The notes under the pieces: generated by a model
Told to the model about the DNA's origin: nothing
The model's input: the letters and a program-made list of their open reading frames with translations, nothing else
Databases searched by the model: none
In this document: piece by piece, positions 16,933-26,752 of the stretch
Layout: every line of letters begins with the position of its first letter
Numbering within the stretch: position 1 is the stretch's first letter
NCBI GenBank assembly: GCA_028687575.1
Contig: JAQTZW010000001.1
Location: 294,098 to 358,097, forward strand
From: Gallionella sp.
GTDB taxonomy: Bacteria; Pseudomonadota; Gammaproteobacteria; Burkholderiales; Gallionellaceae
DNA: 64,000 nucleotides
Reading direction: 5' to 3'
Made by a program: the position numbers and the translations under genes

Positions 16933-17565
16933 ATGTCCGCTTTATCCTTGGCTAGCAGCCTGATCGAGACACTGCCCTCCGGTTTGCCCGGACTATTCAA
17001 TCCTTGGAAAGCGGGTTGTCCGCATGATGCAGCGGGCAACGGTCCTGCCGAAAAGCTGTCCCGGTTGGCCCTTCATCTGGACTGTGACCCGGAATTTATT
17101 TTGACCGGTGAAGCGCCGGGTTATCAGGGTTGCCGCTACAGCGGCATTGCCTTTACCAGCGAACGGTTGCTGGGTGAGGGGGCGATTCCGCGTATCCCCG
17201 CTTCGAAAAGCCGGCTGTCAGACCGAAGATTGCCGTTTTCCGAGCCCTCCGCTACGATCGTTTGGAAGACGCTTTACCGACTGGGCATAGCCGAACGAAC
17301 CCTGCTTTGGAATGCCTTGCAACTGCACCCTCATCGAGAGGATACGTTGTGGTCGAACAGGACACCGACACCCGCCGAGATTAGTCTTGGCGAACCGGCT
17401 TTGCGGATGCTGGTTGCAGCTTTCCCGGCAGCCCGCATTATCGCTGTGGGCAAGAAAGCAGAAGGGTTGTTGCATGACATGGGCATTCCAGTCGCAGCTG
17501 CGGTGCGTCATCCTGCCAACGGCGGTGCAACTGAATTCTCAAATGGAATAAATAAGTTAATGTGA
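16933..17565 (+). CDS. Uracil-DNA-glycosylase-superfamily protein
   Basis: 210 residues. The motif [19 protein letters not shown] matches the GEAPG active-site motif of family 4/5-like uracil-DNA glycosylases, and HPANGG near the C-terminus matches the HPxxxG leucine-loop motif. No four-cysteine Fe-S set typical of family 4 is present, so the exact class is open. The stop overlaps the uvrC start (GTGA), linking it to excision repair. Confidence 0.75.
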   Translation: MSALSLASSLIETLPSGLPGLFNPWKAGCPHDAAGNGPAEKLSRLALHLDCDPEFILTGEAPGYQGCRYSGIAFTSERLLGEGAIPRIPASKSRLSDRRLPFSEPSATIVWKTLYRLGIAERTLLWNALQLHPHREDTLWSNRTPTPAEISLGEPALRMLVAAFPAARIIAVGKKAEGLLHDMGIPVAAAVRHPANGGATEFSNGINKLM

Positions 17566-19415
17566 GTCAAAAGCCCCTCGTTGCGGATGCTGAGTTGTTC
17601 GATCCCAAGCCAATCCTGGCTGGGTTGCCGCTGTTACCGGGCGTGTACCGTTACTACGACAACAAGGGCGCGGTGCTGTATGTCGGCAAGGCCAAACAAC
17701 TTAAAAAGCGCGTCTCTTCCTATTTTCAGAAGACCACTATTTCGCCACGCATCAGGTTGATGGTGTCACACATTGCGCGCATCGAAACGACTGTGACGCG
17801 CAGCGAAGCCGAAGCCCTGCTGCTTGAGAATAATCTGATCAAGTCGCTGCGACCTCGCTATAACATATTGTTTCGCGATGATAAATCCTATCCCTATATC
17901 GTAATCACTGGCGACGAATTTCCGCGTCTGACCTATTACCGGGGTACACCTGACCGCAAGAAGCAGTACTTTGGGCCGTATCCGAATTCGTATGCGGCCA
18001 AGGAGAGTATCCAGCTGCTGCAAAAGATATTCCGGATCCGCACCTGCGAGGACAGCGTGTTCAACAATCGTACGCGGCCTTGTTTGCAGCATCAGATCAA
18101 TCGCTGCACCGCGCCCTGCGTCGGCCTGATCGGGGTGGAACAGTACCGCGATGACATCCATCATGCCGTGCAACTGCTGCAGGGGCGGCACCGGGAGGTT
18201 GAGCAGACCTTGCGTATGGCGATGGAACAGGCGGCAGAGGTGATGCATTACGAACAGGCTGCCGTGTTGCGCGACCAGTTGAGCGCGCTGCACACCGTGC
18301 AGCAGAAGCAGTTCGTCGAATCCACCGGCGGCACCACCGATGCCGACATCATCGCGGTGGCGCAGTCCGGGAAACATTTGGCCGGGCACCCGCAGGACGG
18401 CATGGTCTGCGTGAATCTCGCCATGATGCGCGGTGGCCGGCATCTGGGCGACAAAAGCTTCTTCCCGGAACATGCCGAGGAACTGTCTACCGAAGAGATC
18501 GTTCAGGCGTTTGTCGCGCAGCATTACCTGAATCGCAGCGTGCCGCCGTTGCTGGTGCTGGCTGCGGAATGCAACGACGGGACGCTGGCGCAGCTGCTGA
18601 GTGAGCAGGCGGGACACACGGTTCACATCAGCACTGCGGCTGGCGGAGAACGCCGAAAGTGGCTGGAGATGGCGCAGCGCAATGCGGTGCTGGCCTTACA
18701 GCAGCGCGTGATTCGGCAAGGCGGCCAGCGGTTGCGGCTGGACAAGCTTCGCGCATGGCTGGATATGCCGGCATTGCAGCGTATCGAATGCTTTGATATC
18801 AGCCACACCATGGGTGAGGCGACCGTGGCCTCCTGTGTGGTCTACGACGAACTGGACATGCGTTCGGCGCAGTATCGCCGTTACAACATTGCCGGCATCA
18901 CGCCCGGCGACGACTATGCGGCGATGCGCCAGGCGCTGACGCGGCGCTACCAGAGATGCGCCGCAGGTGAGGGTGCGCGTCCCGATCTGGTGTTGATAGA
19001 TGGGGGCTTGGGGCAGTTGCATATCGCGATGGAAGTCATGCGGGCGTTGGGGCTGGATTTGGCGTTGGTGGGCGTGGCCAAGGGCGTGGAGCGCAAGGCG
19101 GGCATGGAGCAATTGATCTTTCCCGATGGCAGCGCTCGTCAATTGTCCAGTGACGACCCTGCGCTGCATCTTATTCAACAAGTACGTGACGAGGCGCATC
19201 GTTTCGCCATCACCGGGCATCGTGCCAAGCGCGGCAAGGCAAGGACAGTCTCAAGTCTGGACGCAATCAGCGGAGTGGGAGAGCAGCGCCGGCGGAGTCT
19301 GCTGAGTCACTTTGGTAGTGCGCGCGAAGTCGCTCAGGCCAGCATAGAACAGCTCTGTCAGGTAAAAGGCATTAGCAAATCACTTGCTGAACACATTTAT
19401 CAACAGCTACACTGA
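17562..19415 (+). CDS. uvrC: UvrC excinuclease subunit
   Basis: 617 residues from GTG 17562. Performs both incisions in nucleotide excision repair with UvrB. N-terminal GIY-YIG nuclease ([31 protein letters not shown]), cysteine cluster [16 protein letters not shown] segment (~200), RNase H-like C-terminal nuclease ([30 protein letters not shown]) and a helix-hairpin-helix end ([19 protein letters not shown]). Normal length. Coupled to the glycosylase-like gene upstream; pgsA follows after 4 bases. Confidence 0.97.
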   Translation: MSQKPLVADAELFDPKPILAGLPLLPGVYRYYDNKGAVLYVGKAKQLKKRVSSYFQKTTISPRIRLMVSHIARIETTVTRSEAEALLLENNLIKSLRPRYNILFRDDKSYPYIVITGDEFPRLTYYRGTPDRKKQYFGPYPNSYAAKESIQLLQKIFRIRTCEDSVFNNRTRPCLQHQINRCTAPCVGLIGVEQYRDDIHHAVQLLQGRHREVEQTLRMAMEQAAEVMHYEQAAVLRDQLSALHTVQQKQFVESTGGTTDADIIAVAQSGKHLAGHPQDGMVCVNLAMMRGGRHLGDKSFFPEHAEELSTEEIVQAFVAQHYLNRSVPPLLVLAAECNDGTLAQLLSEQAGHTVHISTAAGGERRKWLEMAQRNAVLALQQRVIRQGGQRLRLDKLRAWLDMPALQRIECFDISHTMGEATVASCVVYDELDMRSAQYRRYNIAGITPGDDYAAMRQALTRRYQRCAAGEGARPDLVLIDGGLGQLHIAMEVMRALGLDLALVGVAKGVERKAGMEQLIFPDGSARQLSSDDPALHLIQQVRDEAHRFAITGHRAKRGKARTVSSLDAISGVGEQRRRSLLSHFGSAREVAQASIEQLCQVKGISKSLAEHIYQQLH

Positions 19416-19419
19416 ACAC

Positions 19420-19986
19420 ATGTCCATAAATATACCCAATCTGCTCACTTGGCTGCGCATCCTGCTGATACCCGTGTTCGTAACGGTCTTCTACCTGTCC
19501 GACAGTACGATTCCCCCGCCTCTGAAAAACCTGTTTGCGATGTCCGTCTTCCTGCTGGCCTCACTGACCGATTGGCTGGACGGCTATCTGGCACGCAAGC
19601 TGAATCAGACATCTGCGTTTGGTGCATTTCTCGATCCCGTAGCGGACAAACTGATGGTTGCCGCCGCGCTGATTCTGCTGGTCAAACTGGGCCGTGCCGA
19701 TGCAGTCATCGCCTTTATTATCATCGGTCGCGAAATCACCATCTCCGCCTTGCGTGAATGGATGGCCAAGATGGGCGAGAGCAAGAGTGTTGCTGTTTCC
19801 ATGCTGGGCAAGATCAAGACCACCTTCCAGATGCTCGCCATCACGCTGCTGCTGTATCACGAAAATCTATTCGGCATGGATTGTCAGACGGTTGGCTCTC
19901 TGCTGTTGTATATGGCGGCACTGCTCACTTTGTGGTCCATGGGCTACTACCTGATGCTGGCAAAACAGCAGCTCAATAAAATTTGA
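19420..19986 (+). CDS. pgsA: CDP-diacylglycerol-glycerol-3-phosphate 3-phosphatidyltransferase
   Basis: 188 residues from ATG 19420. Inner-membrane enzyme making phosphatidylglycerol phosphate. The CDP-alcohol phosphatidyltransferase signature DWLDGYLARKLNQTSAFGAFLDPVADK is complete (D-x2-DG-x2-AR-x8-G-x3-D-x3-D). Starts with NIPNLLTWLRILLIPVF. The uvrC-pgsA-tRNA order is common in proteobacteria. Confidence 0.94.
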   Translation: MSINIPNLLTWLRILLIPVFVTVFYLSDSTIPPPLKNLFAMSVFLLASLTDWLDGYLARKLNQTSAFGAFLDPVADKLMVAAALILLVKLGRADAVIAFIIIGREITISALREWMAKMGESKSVAVSMLGKIKTTFQMLAITLLLYHENLFGMDCQTVGSLLLYMAALLTLWSMGYYLMLAKQQLNKI

Positions 19987-19994
19987 AATCAGGG

Positions 19995-20022
19995 TTGATT
20001 TATCAGTCTGCGTCTGTATAAT
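19995..20022 (+). promoter_or_regulatory. Sigma-70-like promoter of the tRNA cluster
   Basis: TTGATT at 19995-20000 and TATAAT at 20017-20022 with a 16-bp spacer, followed by a GC-rich GCGCAGCC stretch 10 bases before tRNA-Pro. Placement and boxes fit a strong stable-RNA promoter. Confidence 0.7.
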
Positions 20023-20032
20023 GCGCAGCCTT

Positions 20033-20109
20033 CGGGGTGTAGCGTAGCCTGGTAGCGCGCCTGCTTTGGGAGCAGGATGTCGGGAGTTCGAATCTCTCCA
20101 CCCCGACCA
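20033..20109 (+). tRNA. tRNA-Pro (anticodon TGG)
   Basis: 77 nt. Acceptor arms CGGGGTG and CACCCCG pair, the anticodon loop is TTTGGGA in CTGCTTTGGGAGCAG, the T-loop is GTTCGAATC, and CCA is encoded. First of three tRNA genes. Confidence 0.96.
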
Positions 20110-20164
20110 GGTTCTAGTAGTAAATGTGCTAATCGCGAATTCAATTCGCATAAGAATGGGATTT

Positions 20165-20241
20165 GTGCCCGTAGCTCAACCGGATAGAGCACCAGCCTTC
20201 TAAGCTGGGGGTTACAGGTTCGATTCCTGTCGGGCACGCCA
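20165..20241 (+). tRNA. tRNA-Arg (anticodon TCT)
   Basis: 77 nt. Acceptor arms GTGCCCG and CGGGCAC pair, the anticodon loop is CTTCTAA in CCAGCCTTCTAAGCTGG, the T-arm has GGTTCGATTCC, and CCA is encoded. Confidence 0.96.
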
Positions 20242-20282
20242 GTGTCTGTCAGGTAGCAGGGGGAAATCTCCTAAAGTTCAAT

Positions 20283-20359
20283 GGTGGCTGTAGCTCAGTT
20301 GGTAGAGTCCAGGATTGTGATTCCTGTTGTCGTGGGTTCGAGCCCCATCAGCCACCCCA
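20283..20359 (+). tRNA. tRNA-His (anticodon GTG)
   Basis: Acceptor GTGGCTG pairs with CAGCCAC; the extra G at position -1 (20283) faces discriminator C, the tRNA-His identity element. Anticodon loop ATTGTGATT, T-arm GGGTTCGAGCCCC, CCA encoded. Confidence 0.95.
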
Positions 20360-20366
20360 AATAATC

Positions 20367-20400
20367 AAGCAGTTAGGGAGAATTCCTTAACTGCTTTTTT
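20367..20400 (+). terminator. Terminator of the tRNA cluster
   Basis: AGCAGTTA..GG pairs with CCTTAACTGCT around an AGAATT loop and is followed by TTTTTTG. Directly after tRNA-His. Confidence 0.85.
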
Positions 20401-20524
20401 GTTGCTGTAGCCAATCTTGGCTACCCACAGCATGCAACCCGGAAAACTTCTTAACCTATCCCGCAAAGCGCTCACTGGATAGGTGCGCATACCGCCTATC
20501 AGAAACATCAAGGAAGCGCGGGCG

Positions 20525-22072
20525 TTATGCTTTCAGTCTGAGGACGGTTGCGACGAGACGGCGAGCGATCTTTCGTTCATCCACTTTCAGGGTGGTCCAT
20601 GCCCATCCGCCAAATAGCAAAAGTGCTGCCATGCAAAACAAGGCTTTGAGGCTTAGGGGGTCTATGGCGGCAGCAATCAGTAGTGTGACAGTCATGACCA
20701 AGAGGAACTGGAGGCACTGTCTGATGGCCGGGGTCGCTTCCGGCAGCAAACGTCTGGAAATCAGTAGCAGCACGATGGCATCCACCGCCATGCGTGCCAT
20801 GCTCGCGATGGCGACACCAGTGATTCCGTATGTTTTTAGCAGTACCAGCAAGGCAAGTAGATATAGCGGCAGTTCAGCTAGGTGCAGTTTGGCGACCAGT
20901 TCCGGCCTGCCGTTGCCGTGTATCAGTGCAACCGGCACTTGTGCCAGGCCATTCATGAAGATTCCGACCAACAGCCATTGCACCACCGGCGTGCTGTGGC
21001 GGGCGAAGGTTTCATCGATCCACATCGTCAACACCTCGTGCGCGAAGGTGAAGAGTATCAACACGATCGGGAAGGTCGAATAAATTACATATCTGGTGCT
21101 TCGCTGGAATAGTTGCGCTGCCCGCAATCTGTCTTCCAGCAGATGTCTGACAAAAGTCGGGAACAGTACGCCAACCAGTGCGGCGGGAATGATTGCCAGT
21201 TTGATGATGAGCGAGAAGGGCGCGGCGTAATAGGTGATGGCTGAGACCGAGATCAGGGCGCTGATAAAGAAGCGGTCAAGATAGGAGAGGATGGGCCCGA
21301 TGATGTTGGAAACGGTAATCCAACCTCCAAACGAAAGCAGAGACCGGATGTTTTTCTGGGTGAATTTAACTTTGTCACGCAATGCAGGAAATGCTGCAAA
21401 GCAAATCGTCAGTAATCCGGCGAATTCGATGATACGTCCGGCTAGTAAGATGGATGTCAGTGAAAGTAAGTCGTGAGAAAAGGGTAATACCAGTAATGGC
21501 CCGATAAAGCTGAAAATTCCCATCGGGATTTTGATTAGATTGATGGAGCCGAAACGGTGCAGTGCCTCAAGAAAGCCGCTCAATGCGGCAGTGCAGATAA
21601 CCACGGGCAGGCAGATGGCCAGTAGCTGTAAAGCCGGCAATGCCTCGCTTTTTAATCCATCGGAAGTCTTAAGGAGGTGTTCGATTAGCCAAGGTGAACT
21701 AGTGAATAATAATAAGGTGCCGACCAGGCTGGACATAAATATGACTGTGAGTGCGGTCCAGAAGATGGCCGGTACCTCAGCGCTGTGCTGCGAACTGACC
21801 TTTTCGGCAACCAGTTTCGTTATCGCACGACCTATTCCCAAGTCGAATAATCCGAAATAGCCGGCGACAACCCATATGAGTGTGAAAATCCCAAAGCGGT
21901 CGGCACCGAGGGCGAAAATCATCACCGGTATGGCATACAACGCAGCCAGCAGCGGGATGCCTTGGCCGAGTAGGTTGAAAATGGCGCTATGAGCCAGTTT
22001 TCTGCGGTGGGATAAACCGCTATTCAATCGGATGACTGAGCCGGCAGCTTTTCTGATGAGATGAAATTTCAC
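20525..22072 (-). CDS. Polysaccharide flippase (Wzx/MATE-like)
   Basis: 515 residues from GTG 22072. About 12-14 hydrophobic helices; begins RRKLAHSAIFNLLGQGIPLLAALYAIPVMI with the family-typical FGLFDLGIGRAITKLVAE in the early loop. Likely flips undecaprenyl-linked oligosaccharide across the inner membrane. Overlaps the upstream methyltransferase gene by 4 bases, so the two are co-expressed, divergent from the main polysaccharide operon. Confidence 0.85.
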   Translation of the reverse strand: MKFHLIRKAAGSVIRLNSGLSHRRKLAHSAIFNLLGQGIPLLAALYAIPVMIFALGADRFGIFTLIWVVAGYFGLFDLGIGRAITKLVAEKVSSQHSAEVPAIFWTALTVIFMSSLVGTLLLFTSSPWLIEHLLKTSDGLKSEALPALQLLAICLPVVICTAALSGFLEALHRFGSINLIKIPMGIFSFIGPLLVLPFSHDLLSLTSILLAGRIIEFAGLLTICFAAFPALRDKVKFTQKNIRSLLSFGGWITVSNIIGPILSYLDRFFISALISVSAITYYAAPFSLIIKLAIIPAALVGVLFPTFVRHLLEDRLRAAQLFQRSTRYVIYSTFPIVLILFTFAHEVLTMWIDETFARHSTPVVQWLLVGIFMNGLAQVPVALIHGNGRPELVAKLHLAELPLYLLALLVLLKTYGITGVAIASMARMAVDAIVLLLISRRLLPEATPAIRQCLQFLLVMTVTLLIAAAIDPLSLKALFCMAALLLFGGWAWTTLKVDERKIARRLVATVLRLKA

Positions 22073-22827
22073 GACTTGGTTGCGATTGCGACGAGGTTCA
22101 ACGCCTCTGGTTCGCTCATCTTGATGATGTTGAATCCGCAGTTACTTAAGTAATGCCTGAGCTTTGTCGGTGTGATTATGTTTAGGTGCTGATTGGCTAT
22201 ATTGCCGACATCACCATATATCCAGTGGGTAAATGCATAGATGTCCTTGTGGCCCCAGACATCGGCAGGATTGTGGAAATCCTCATCTTCTGGAAATCCA
22301 CATCTGACGAATTCATCCTTTTCTTGCTCCAAGATCGGTGCGAACCAAAATCCATAAGCCACGCCCAGTGCATTCGGGCATCTGATTGTGAGCAAGCCAT
22401 CGCGCTTCAGAATTCTGCGGAATTGCTGGAGTTGGTCAAGCAACTGATGCTCGGTCAAGTGTTCAATGACGTGGTTTGAATGGATGTGAGTGGCGTAGTC
22501 GGCGGGGATGAAATCCAAGTCGAGAATGTTGGTGACTATTTCGCGCTCGACACTGGGATGAGGGATGAAGTCTATATTGATGAACCCGTCGAGGTTTTTA
22601 TTGCCCCCGCCTATATTCAATTTGCAGTAGCCGGCGCGGATGAATTCCTGAAACTTTGATGTGACATTAAGGGCGGGAGGCTGAAAAACGCGGTCCGGTT
22701 GTGTCGCTGTTCGGAGAATATTCCTGAGTTTTAACGAAAACAGGCGCCAGCGTAATACAAGGAATACCAGTTTGCTGGCTAATAAATTGATGATGGGTGC
22801 CTTCCCGCCCCAATACCCATGCGCCAC
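22069..22827 (-). CDS. SAM-dependent methyltransferase (class I), polysaccharide-associated
   Basis: 252 residues from GTG 22827. Motif I-like NIGGGNKNLDGFINIDF, then HSNHVIEHLTEHQLLDQLQQFRRILKRDGLLTIRCPN, as in Methyltransf_11-type enzymes in sugar or lipid-linked glycan loci. The N-terminal ~40 residues are hydrophobic/basic. It may methylate a sugar or cap the chain; the target is not visible. First gene of a two-gene minus-strand unit with the flippase. Confidence 0.75.
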   Translation of the reverse strand: MAHGYWGGKAPIINLLASKLVFLVLRWRLFSLKLRNILRTATQPDRVFQPPALNVTSKFQEFIRAGYCKLNIGGGNKNLDGFINIDFIPHPSVEREIVTNILDLDFIPADYATHIHSNHVIEHLTEHQLLDQLQQFRRILKRDGLLTIRCPNALGVAYGFWFAPILEQEKDEFVRCGFPEDEDFHNPADVWGHKDIYAFTHWIYGDVGNIANQHLNIITPTKLRHYLSNCGFNIIKMSEPEALNLVAIATKS

Positions 22828-23190
22828 TTTGTTCCCCTTGTTGAATGTTGACTTATGGAATCAAAAAATATTCTCTGGACTGTAAAGTTCCCTTTGAAGT
22901 AGCATTCTAGCGCAATTGCGTTTCGGCATCGGCGAGGGAGGGTGGATGAGCCCAAGCTAAAAGCCATCGGGGCCGCTCAAAATGCCATTTCTACTTTGAC
23001 TTTAATTGATTCTTCCGAAGGTTATCCCTTGAAAAAACTCGGTTTGCGTTCATTTTCTACGGCTACGCACTCTATTTTCTCCCGCCCCTTGTCTAATATC
23101 ACCCAATGCCGTTATACCGTGCTTTGGCTTGTTTAAGTCTGCGGCGAATGATGGTTGCCGTAATCCTTCAGTAGAAATCGGAAATCCACT
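22828..23190. other. Divergent intergenic region of the polysaccharide locus
   Basis: 363 bases between the minus-strand methyltransferase and the plus-strand glycosyltransferase. The one ORF (22942-23136, 64 aa) has no recognisable features and is probably chance. The stretch is AT-rich and likely carries both promoters, but I cannot place boxes with confidence. Confidence 0.5.
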
Positions 23191-24309
23191 TTGAAGATTG
23201 TATTTGTCATTAAAGCATTAAGTTCTGAAGGGGGCGGGGCGGAGCGCGTGCTGGTCGAGGTGGCTTCCGGTCTGGCGCGGCGCGGTCATTCCGTGACTGT
23301 GGTGACCAGTGATGCAATCGGGGCGGTTTCATTCTATCCGCTGGATCCTTGGGTTCGCCAGATAAACCTTGGCATCGGACAGGTTGCTCACAAGACAAAT
23401 GCTATCGAAGCCTTGAAGCGTGTGTTCGCAATGCGCCGGGTCATTGCGAATATCAAACCCGATGTGGTTGTCGGCTTCATGAATAGTTCCTACATGCTGT
23501 TATTTTTTGCCTTGAAAGGGTTGCAGATCCCTTTGATTGCAAGTGAGCATGTGGGGCCTGAATATTACGAAACTCGCCCCTTGCAAAGATTCCTGAGTCA
23601 TTTTATGCCTCTTGTAGCAGAAAAGATCGTTGTGGTTACTGAGCAGGTTAAAATAAAATTTCCTATCAAGGTTCATGGAGTGGTGAGTGTGATACCCAAT
23701 CCGGTTTGTTTCGAGCTTGGTAGTCGTGCGGACTTGTGCGGTGCCACTGACTCACCCAAGATTCTGCTTGCAATCGGAAGTCTGAATGAGGGTAAGAATC
23801 ACAGGGGATTGATTGCTGCATTTCATCAGATAGCCGATGCTGTGCCGGATTGGAATCTGCGCATTGTCGGTGAAGGGGAATTGAGGGCGGAATTGGATGC
23901 GCTAATAAGGGCGTTGCATTTTGAAGGTAGGGTGCAGTTGAGTGGTGCAACCAAAGAAATTTGGAACGAATATCTCAATGCCCAGTTATTTGTTTCTTCA
24001 TCCACTTACGAAAGCTTCGGGCTGGTTGTTGCTGAGGCATTGATTCATGGGTTGCCAGTGGTCGGGTTCGCGGATTGCCCGGGTATAAATCTATTGGTTC
24101 GACATAACGAGAATGGCTTGTTGGTGGACGGAGAAGATCGTGTCCATGCGCTAGCGAAGGCGTTGGAGTCGCTAATGCTGGATACGAATGAACGTAGTCG
24201 ACTCGGATCCGCGCCAGCGGATTGGTTGGTCCAACAATATGACATCAATTACATTCTTGATTTGTGGGAGCAGTTGTTGCATGACTGTATAGAGCCGCAA
24301 CCATGTTGA
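23191..24309 (+). CDS. GT4-family glycosyltransferase
   Basis: 372 residues from TTG 23191 (MKIVFVIKALSSEGGGAERVLVEVASGLARRGH). GT-B fold: Gly-rich acceptor loop at the N-terminus, nucleotide-sugar half with LLAIGSLNEGKNHRGLIAAF and the GT4 donor motif SSTYESFGLVVAEALIHGLPVVGF (E-x7-E). Adds a sugar, with retention, to the growing lipid-linked unit on the cytoplasmic side. Overlaps the next gene by 7 bases. Confidence 0.88.
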   Translation: MKIVFVIKALSSEGGGAERVLVEVASGLARRGHSVTVVTSDAIGAVSFYPLDPWVRQINLGIGQVAHKTNAIEALKRVFAMRRVIANIKPDVVVGFMNSSYMLLFFALKGLQIPLIASEHVGPEYYETRPLQRFLSHFMPLVAEKIVVVTEQVKIKFPIKVHGVVSVIPNPVCFELGSRADLCGATDSPKILLAIGSLNEGKNHRGLIAAFHQIADAVPDWNLRIVGEGELRAELDALIRALHFEGRVQLSGATKEIWNEYLNAQLFVSSSTYESFGLVVAEALIHGLPVVGFADCPGINLLVRHNENGLLVDGEDRVHALAKALESLMLDTNERSRLGSAPADWLVQQYDINYILDLWEQLLHDCIEPQPC

Positions 24310-25433
24310 AAAAGAAGAAGATTGTGATTGCCTTGAATACCGCGTGGAATTTGTTTAATTTCCGGGCGGGTTTGATTCGTGCATTGGTTGCCGCAGGTTA
24401 TGAAGTTGTTGCGGTTGCCCCAAATGATAGTTATGCCCCGCGTTTGGCGGAACTAGGTTGTCGATATATTGCTTTGCCGATGGATAATAAGGGCACAAAC
24501 CCGCTCATGGACACCATATTGTTCTTTAGATTTTTGAGGTTGTTTTGGCAGGAACGTCCTGAGGTATTTCTCGGCTATACCATCAAACCGAATATTTATG
24601 GGTCGCTGGCGGCTCATCTGACGGGAGTGGCGGTAATTAACAATATCGCGGGGCTGGGAACGGCCTTTATTCGGGATGGCTGGCTTACGCGTTTGGTCAG
24701 GCTGCTTTATAAAGTTGCTCTGTCAGGCTCTCGCCATGTATTTTTTCAGAATAACGATGATCTGGCTTTGTTTGTAGGGCGGGGTTTGGTTGCACCGGAC
24801 AAGGTGAGTCGTATACCTGGCTCCGGGATAGATTTGGCGGCTTTTCGCAATCAGGTCAGTAAGCAAGCGCAAAGCCAGTCATTCAGTTTTTTGTTGGTTG
24901 CTCGCTTGTTAAGAGATAAGGGTGTGGGCGAATACGTTGAAGCCGCACGTATTGTCAGGAGAGACAACCCCGCAGTGAAGTTTCAGATTTTAGGGTTTCT
25001 CGATGCACAAAATCCAACAGCGGTGACAAAAGCAGAAATGTCGGCCTGGGTAGAGGAAGGGGTTGTTGAATATCTTGGAGTATCCGATGATGTACGGCCT
25101 TTTCTGGCTGCTGCCGACTGCGTTGTGCTGCCCTCATATCGAGAGGGTGTTCCCCGTTCATTGTTAGAGGCTGCGGCAATGGCAAAGCCCATCGTGGCAA
25201 CAGATGTGGTTGGTTGTAGGGATGTTGTTACCGATAGGGTCAATGGTTTGCTTTGCAAGGTGGCAGATGCTAAGGATTTGGCTGGGAAAATGTTGGAGAT
25301 GTTGCATTTGCCTTATTGCGAACGAAACCAGATGGGGTTGGCGGGCAGAGCAAAAATGGAAGAGGAGTTTGATGAGGCAGTTGTTATTAATCAATATATT
25401 ACAAGAATAAATGGTTTGTCATTTGTTAATTGA
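24303..25433 (+). CDS. GT4-family glycosyltransferase (PglA-like)
   Basis: 376 residues. N-terminal NTAWNLFNFRAGLIRALVAAGYEVVAVAP and NNIAGLGTAFI resemble the PglA/WbpL-associated group that acts on the first lipid-linked HexNAc. Donor motif LPSYREGVPRSLLEAAAMAKPIVATDVVGCRDVV has E-x7-E. It precedes the initiating transferase gene, consistent with adding the second sugar. Donor specificity cannot be read. Confidence 0.87.
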   Translation: MLKKKKIVIALNTAWNLFNFRAGLIRALVAAGYEVVAVAPNDSYAPRLAELGCRYIALPMDNKGTNPLMDTILFFRFLRLFWQERPEVFLGYTIKPNIYGSLAAHLTGVAVINNIAGLGTAFIRDGWLTRLVRLLYKVALSGSRHVFFQNNDDLALFVGRGLVAPDKVSRIPGSGIDLAAFRNQVSKQAQSQSFSFLLVARLLRDKGVGEYVEAARIVRRDNPAVKFQILGFLDAQNPTAVTKAEMSAWVEEGVVEYLGVSDDVRPFLAAADCVVLPSYREGVPRSLLEAAAMAKPIVATDVVGCRDVVTDRVNGLLCKVADAKDLAGKMLEMLHLPYCERNQMGLAGRAKMEEEFDEAVVINQYITRINGLSFVN

Positions 25434-25472
25434 AGATATTAAGGGTGTGCCTGTTTTTTATGGGGCAAAAAA

Positions 25473-26750
25473 ATGCTGATTACGTTGTCTAGTGTCTTGG
25501 TGTCTTTTTTTGTGTGCTATTTTTTGGTTCGGTACCAGGGGTTTCATGCTCGGTTCTCGCATGATCATACCGAAGCCGGGCCGCAAAAGTTTCATGCTCA
25601 ACCTACGCCGCGTATCGGTGGGGTAGGTATTTTCCTTGGGGTCATCGCAGCCTATGCTTATGTCTGGTTGAGTTTCCCGAATGCAGAATGGGTTGCAGAA
25701 TTTGGTTTCCTCGTACTGGCTTCACTTCCCGCGTTTGCCGGCGGTTTGGTTGAAGATTTGACCAAGCGCGTCAGTGTCCTAAAACGACTGATATTGTCGA
25801 TGGTTTCGGCATGTGTTGGTGTCTGGCTGCTTGATGCCGTAGTCACACACCTTGGATTTTTCCTACTGGATTGGATGTTCCAGTGGTCGTTCTTTGCCAT
25901 CGTTTTTACGGTATTTGCAGTGGGTGGGGTGGTCAATGCCGTAAATATTATTGATGGTTTTAACGGCATCGTCAGCGGTTTCGCTGGATTCATGTTGCTT
26001 GCGATTGCAATCGTATCGCTGCAGTTGGATGATATTTTTCTATTGAAAGCCTCGCTGGCCATGCTAGGCGCGATGCTGGGATTTTTATACTGGAATTATC
26101 CTTACGGAAAAATATTTCTAGGTGATGGTGGTTCGTATCTGGTCGGATTCTGGTTGGCTGAAATGGCGGTGCTTATCGTTGCGAGGCATCCTACCGTGTC
26201 GCCTTGGTTTGCTGCATTGCTATTGATACATCCGGTCTGTGAAACCCTGTTTTCTGTCTATCGCCGGAAGTTGCTTTACGGGAAGTCTCCTTGGCATCCG
26301 GATGGTTTGCATCTACATACTCTGATATTCAGGCGCTTAAATCACATCCAGTGGGCATCAAGCGATGCGCGTCACAAGGTTCATTGTAATTCCATGACAG
26401 CCCCATACTTCTGGGTGCTGAAGGCTGCTACGGCACTGCTGGCGGTGTTGTTTTGGAATAATTCTTTTGCGCTAATTCTTTCAACAATGATGTTTGTCAT
26501 GCTTTATGTGTGGCTATACTGGCGCATCGTGAAATTCAGAACGCCACGCTGGCTAGTCAGGAGGGATAGAAGAGGTTCGCGTGTGCGGGAACCTGGCGCG
26601 ACGCGCGACAGGCGGGCACCCTACAGATTTGGCTTTATACAGTTTAGATTGCCTCGTTGGGTGAGACGAAATCGTCGCCGCTTGAGTGAGGGAGAAATGG
26701 TTGTATATGACAGGCGCATGACTGACAAAAGACGTAACACAAATGAATAA
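25473..26750 (+). CDS. WecA/MraY-family undecaprenyl-phosphate sugar-1-phosphate transferase
   Basis: 425 residues. Multi-helix enzyme that starts the repeat unit by moving a HexNAc-1-P onto undecaprenyl phosphate. Catalytic motifs: PTPRIGGVGIFLG (substrate loop), NAVNIIDGFNGI (Asp pair region), YPYGKIFLGDGGSYLVGF (DDG-like GDGG), and HPDGLHLHTLIFRRL (HxH loop). After the last helix (~345) comes an odd, strongly basic 60-residue tail with repeated R(R)xRR (VRRDRRGSRVR; VRRNRRRLSEGE; DRRMTDKRRN), not typical of WecA. Confidence 0.88.
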   Translation: MLITLSSVLVSFFVCYFLVRYQGFHARFSHDHTEAGPQKFHAQPTPRIGGVGIFLGVIAAYAYVWLSFPNAEWVAEFGFLVLASLPAFAGGLVEDLTKRVSVLKRLILSMVSACVGVWLLDAVVTHLGFFLLDWMFQWSFFAIVFTVFAVGGVVNAVNIIDGFNGIVSGFAGFMLLAIAIVSLQLDDIFLLKASLAMLGAMLGFLYWNYPYGKIFLGDGGSYLVGFWLAEMAVLIVARHPTVSPWFAALLLIHPVCETLFSVYRRKLLYGKSPWHPDGLHLHTLIFRRLNHIQWASSDARHKVHCNSMTAPYFWVLKAATALLAVLFWNNSFALILSTMMFVMLYVWLYWRIVKFRTPRWLVRRDRRGSRVREPGATRDRRAPYRFGFIQFRLPRWVRRNRRRLSEGEMVVYDRRMTDKRRNTNE

Positions 26751-26752
26751 GT

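Noticed and set aside
22942-23136. 64-aa ORF in the divergent region
   Set aside because: No RBS, no family and no conserved-looking features; probably chance.
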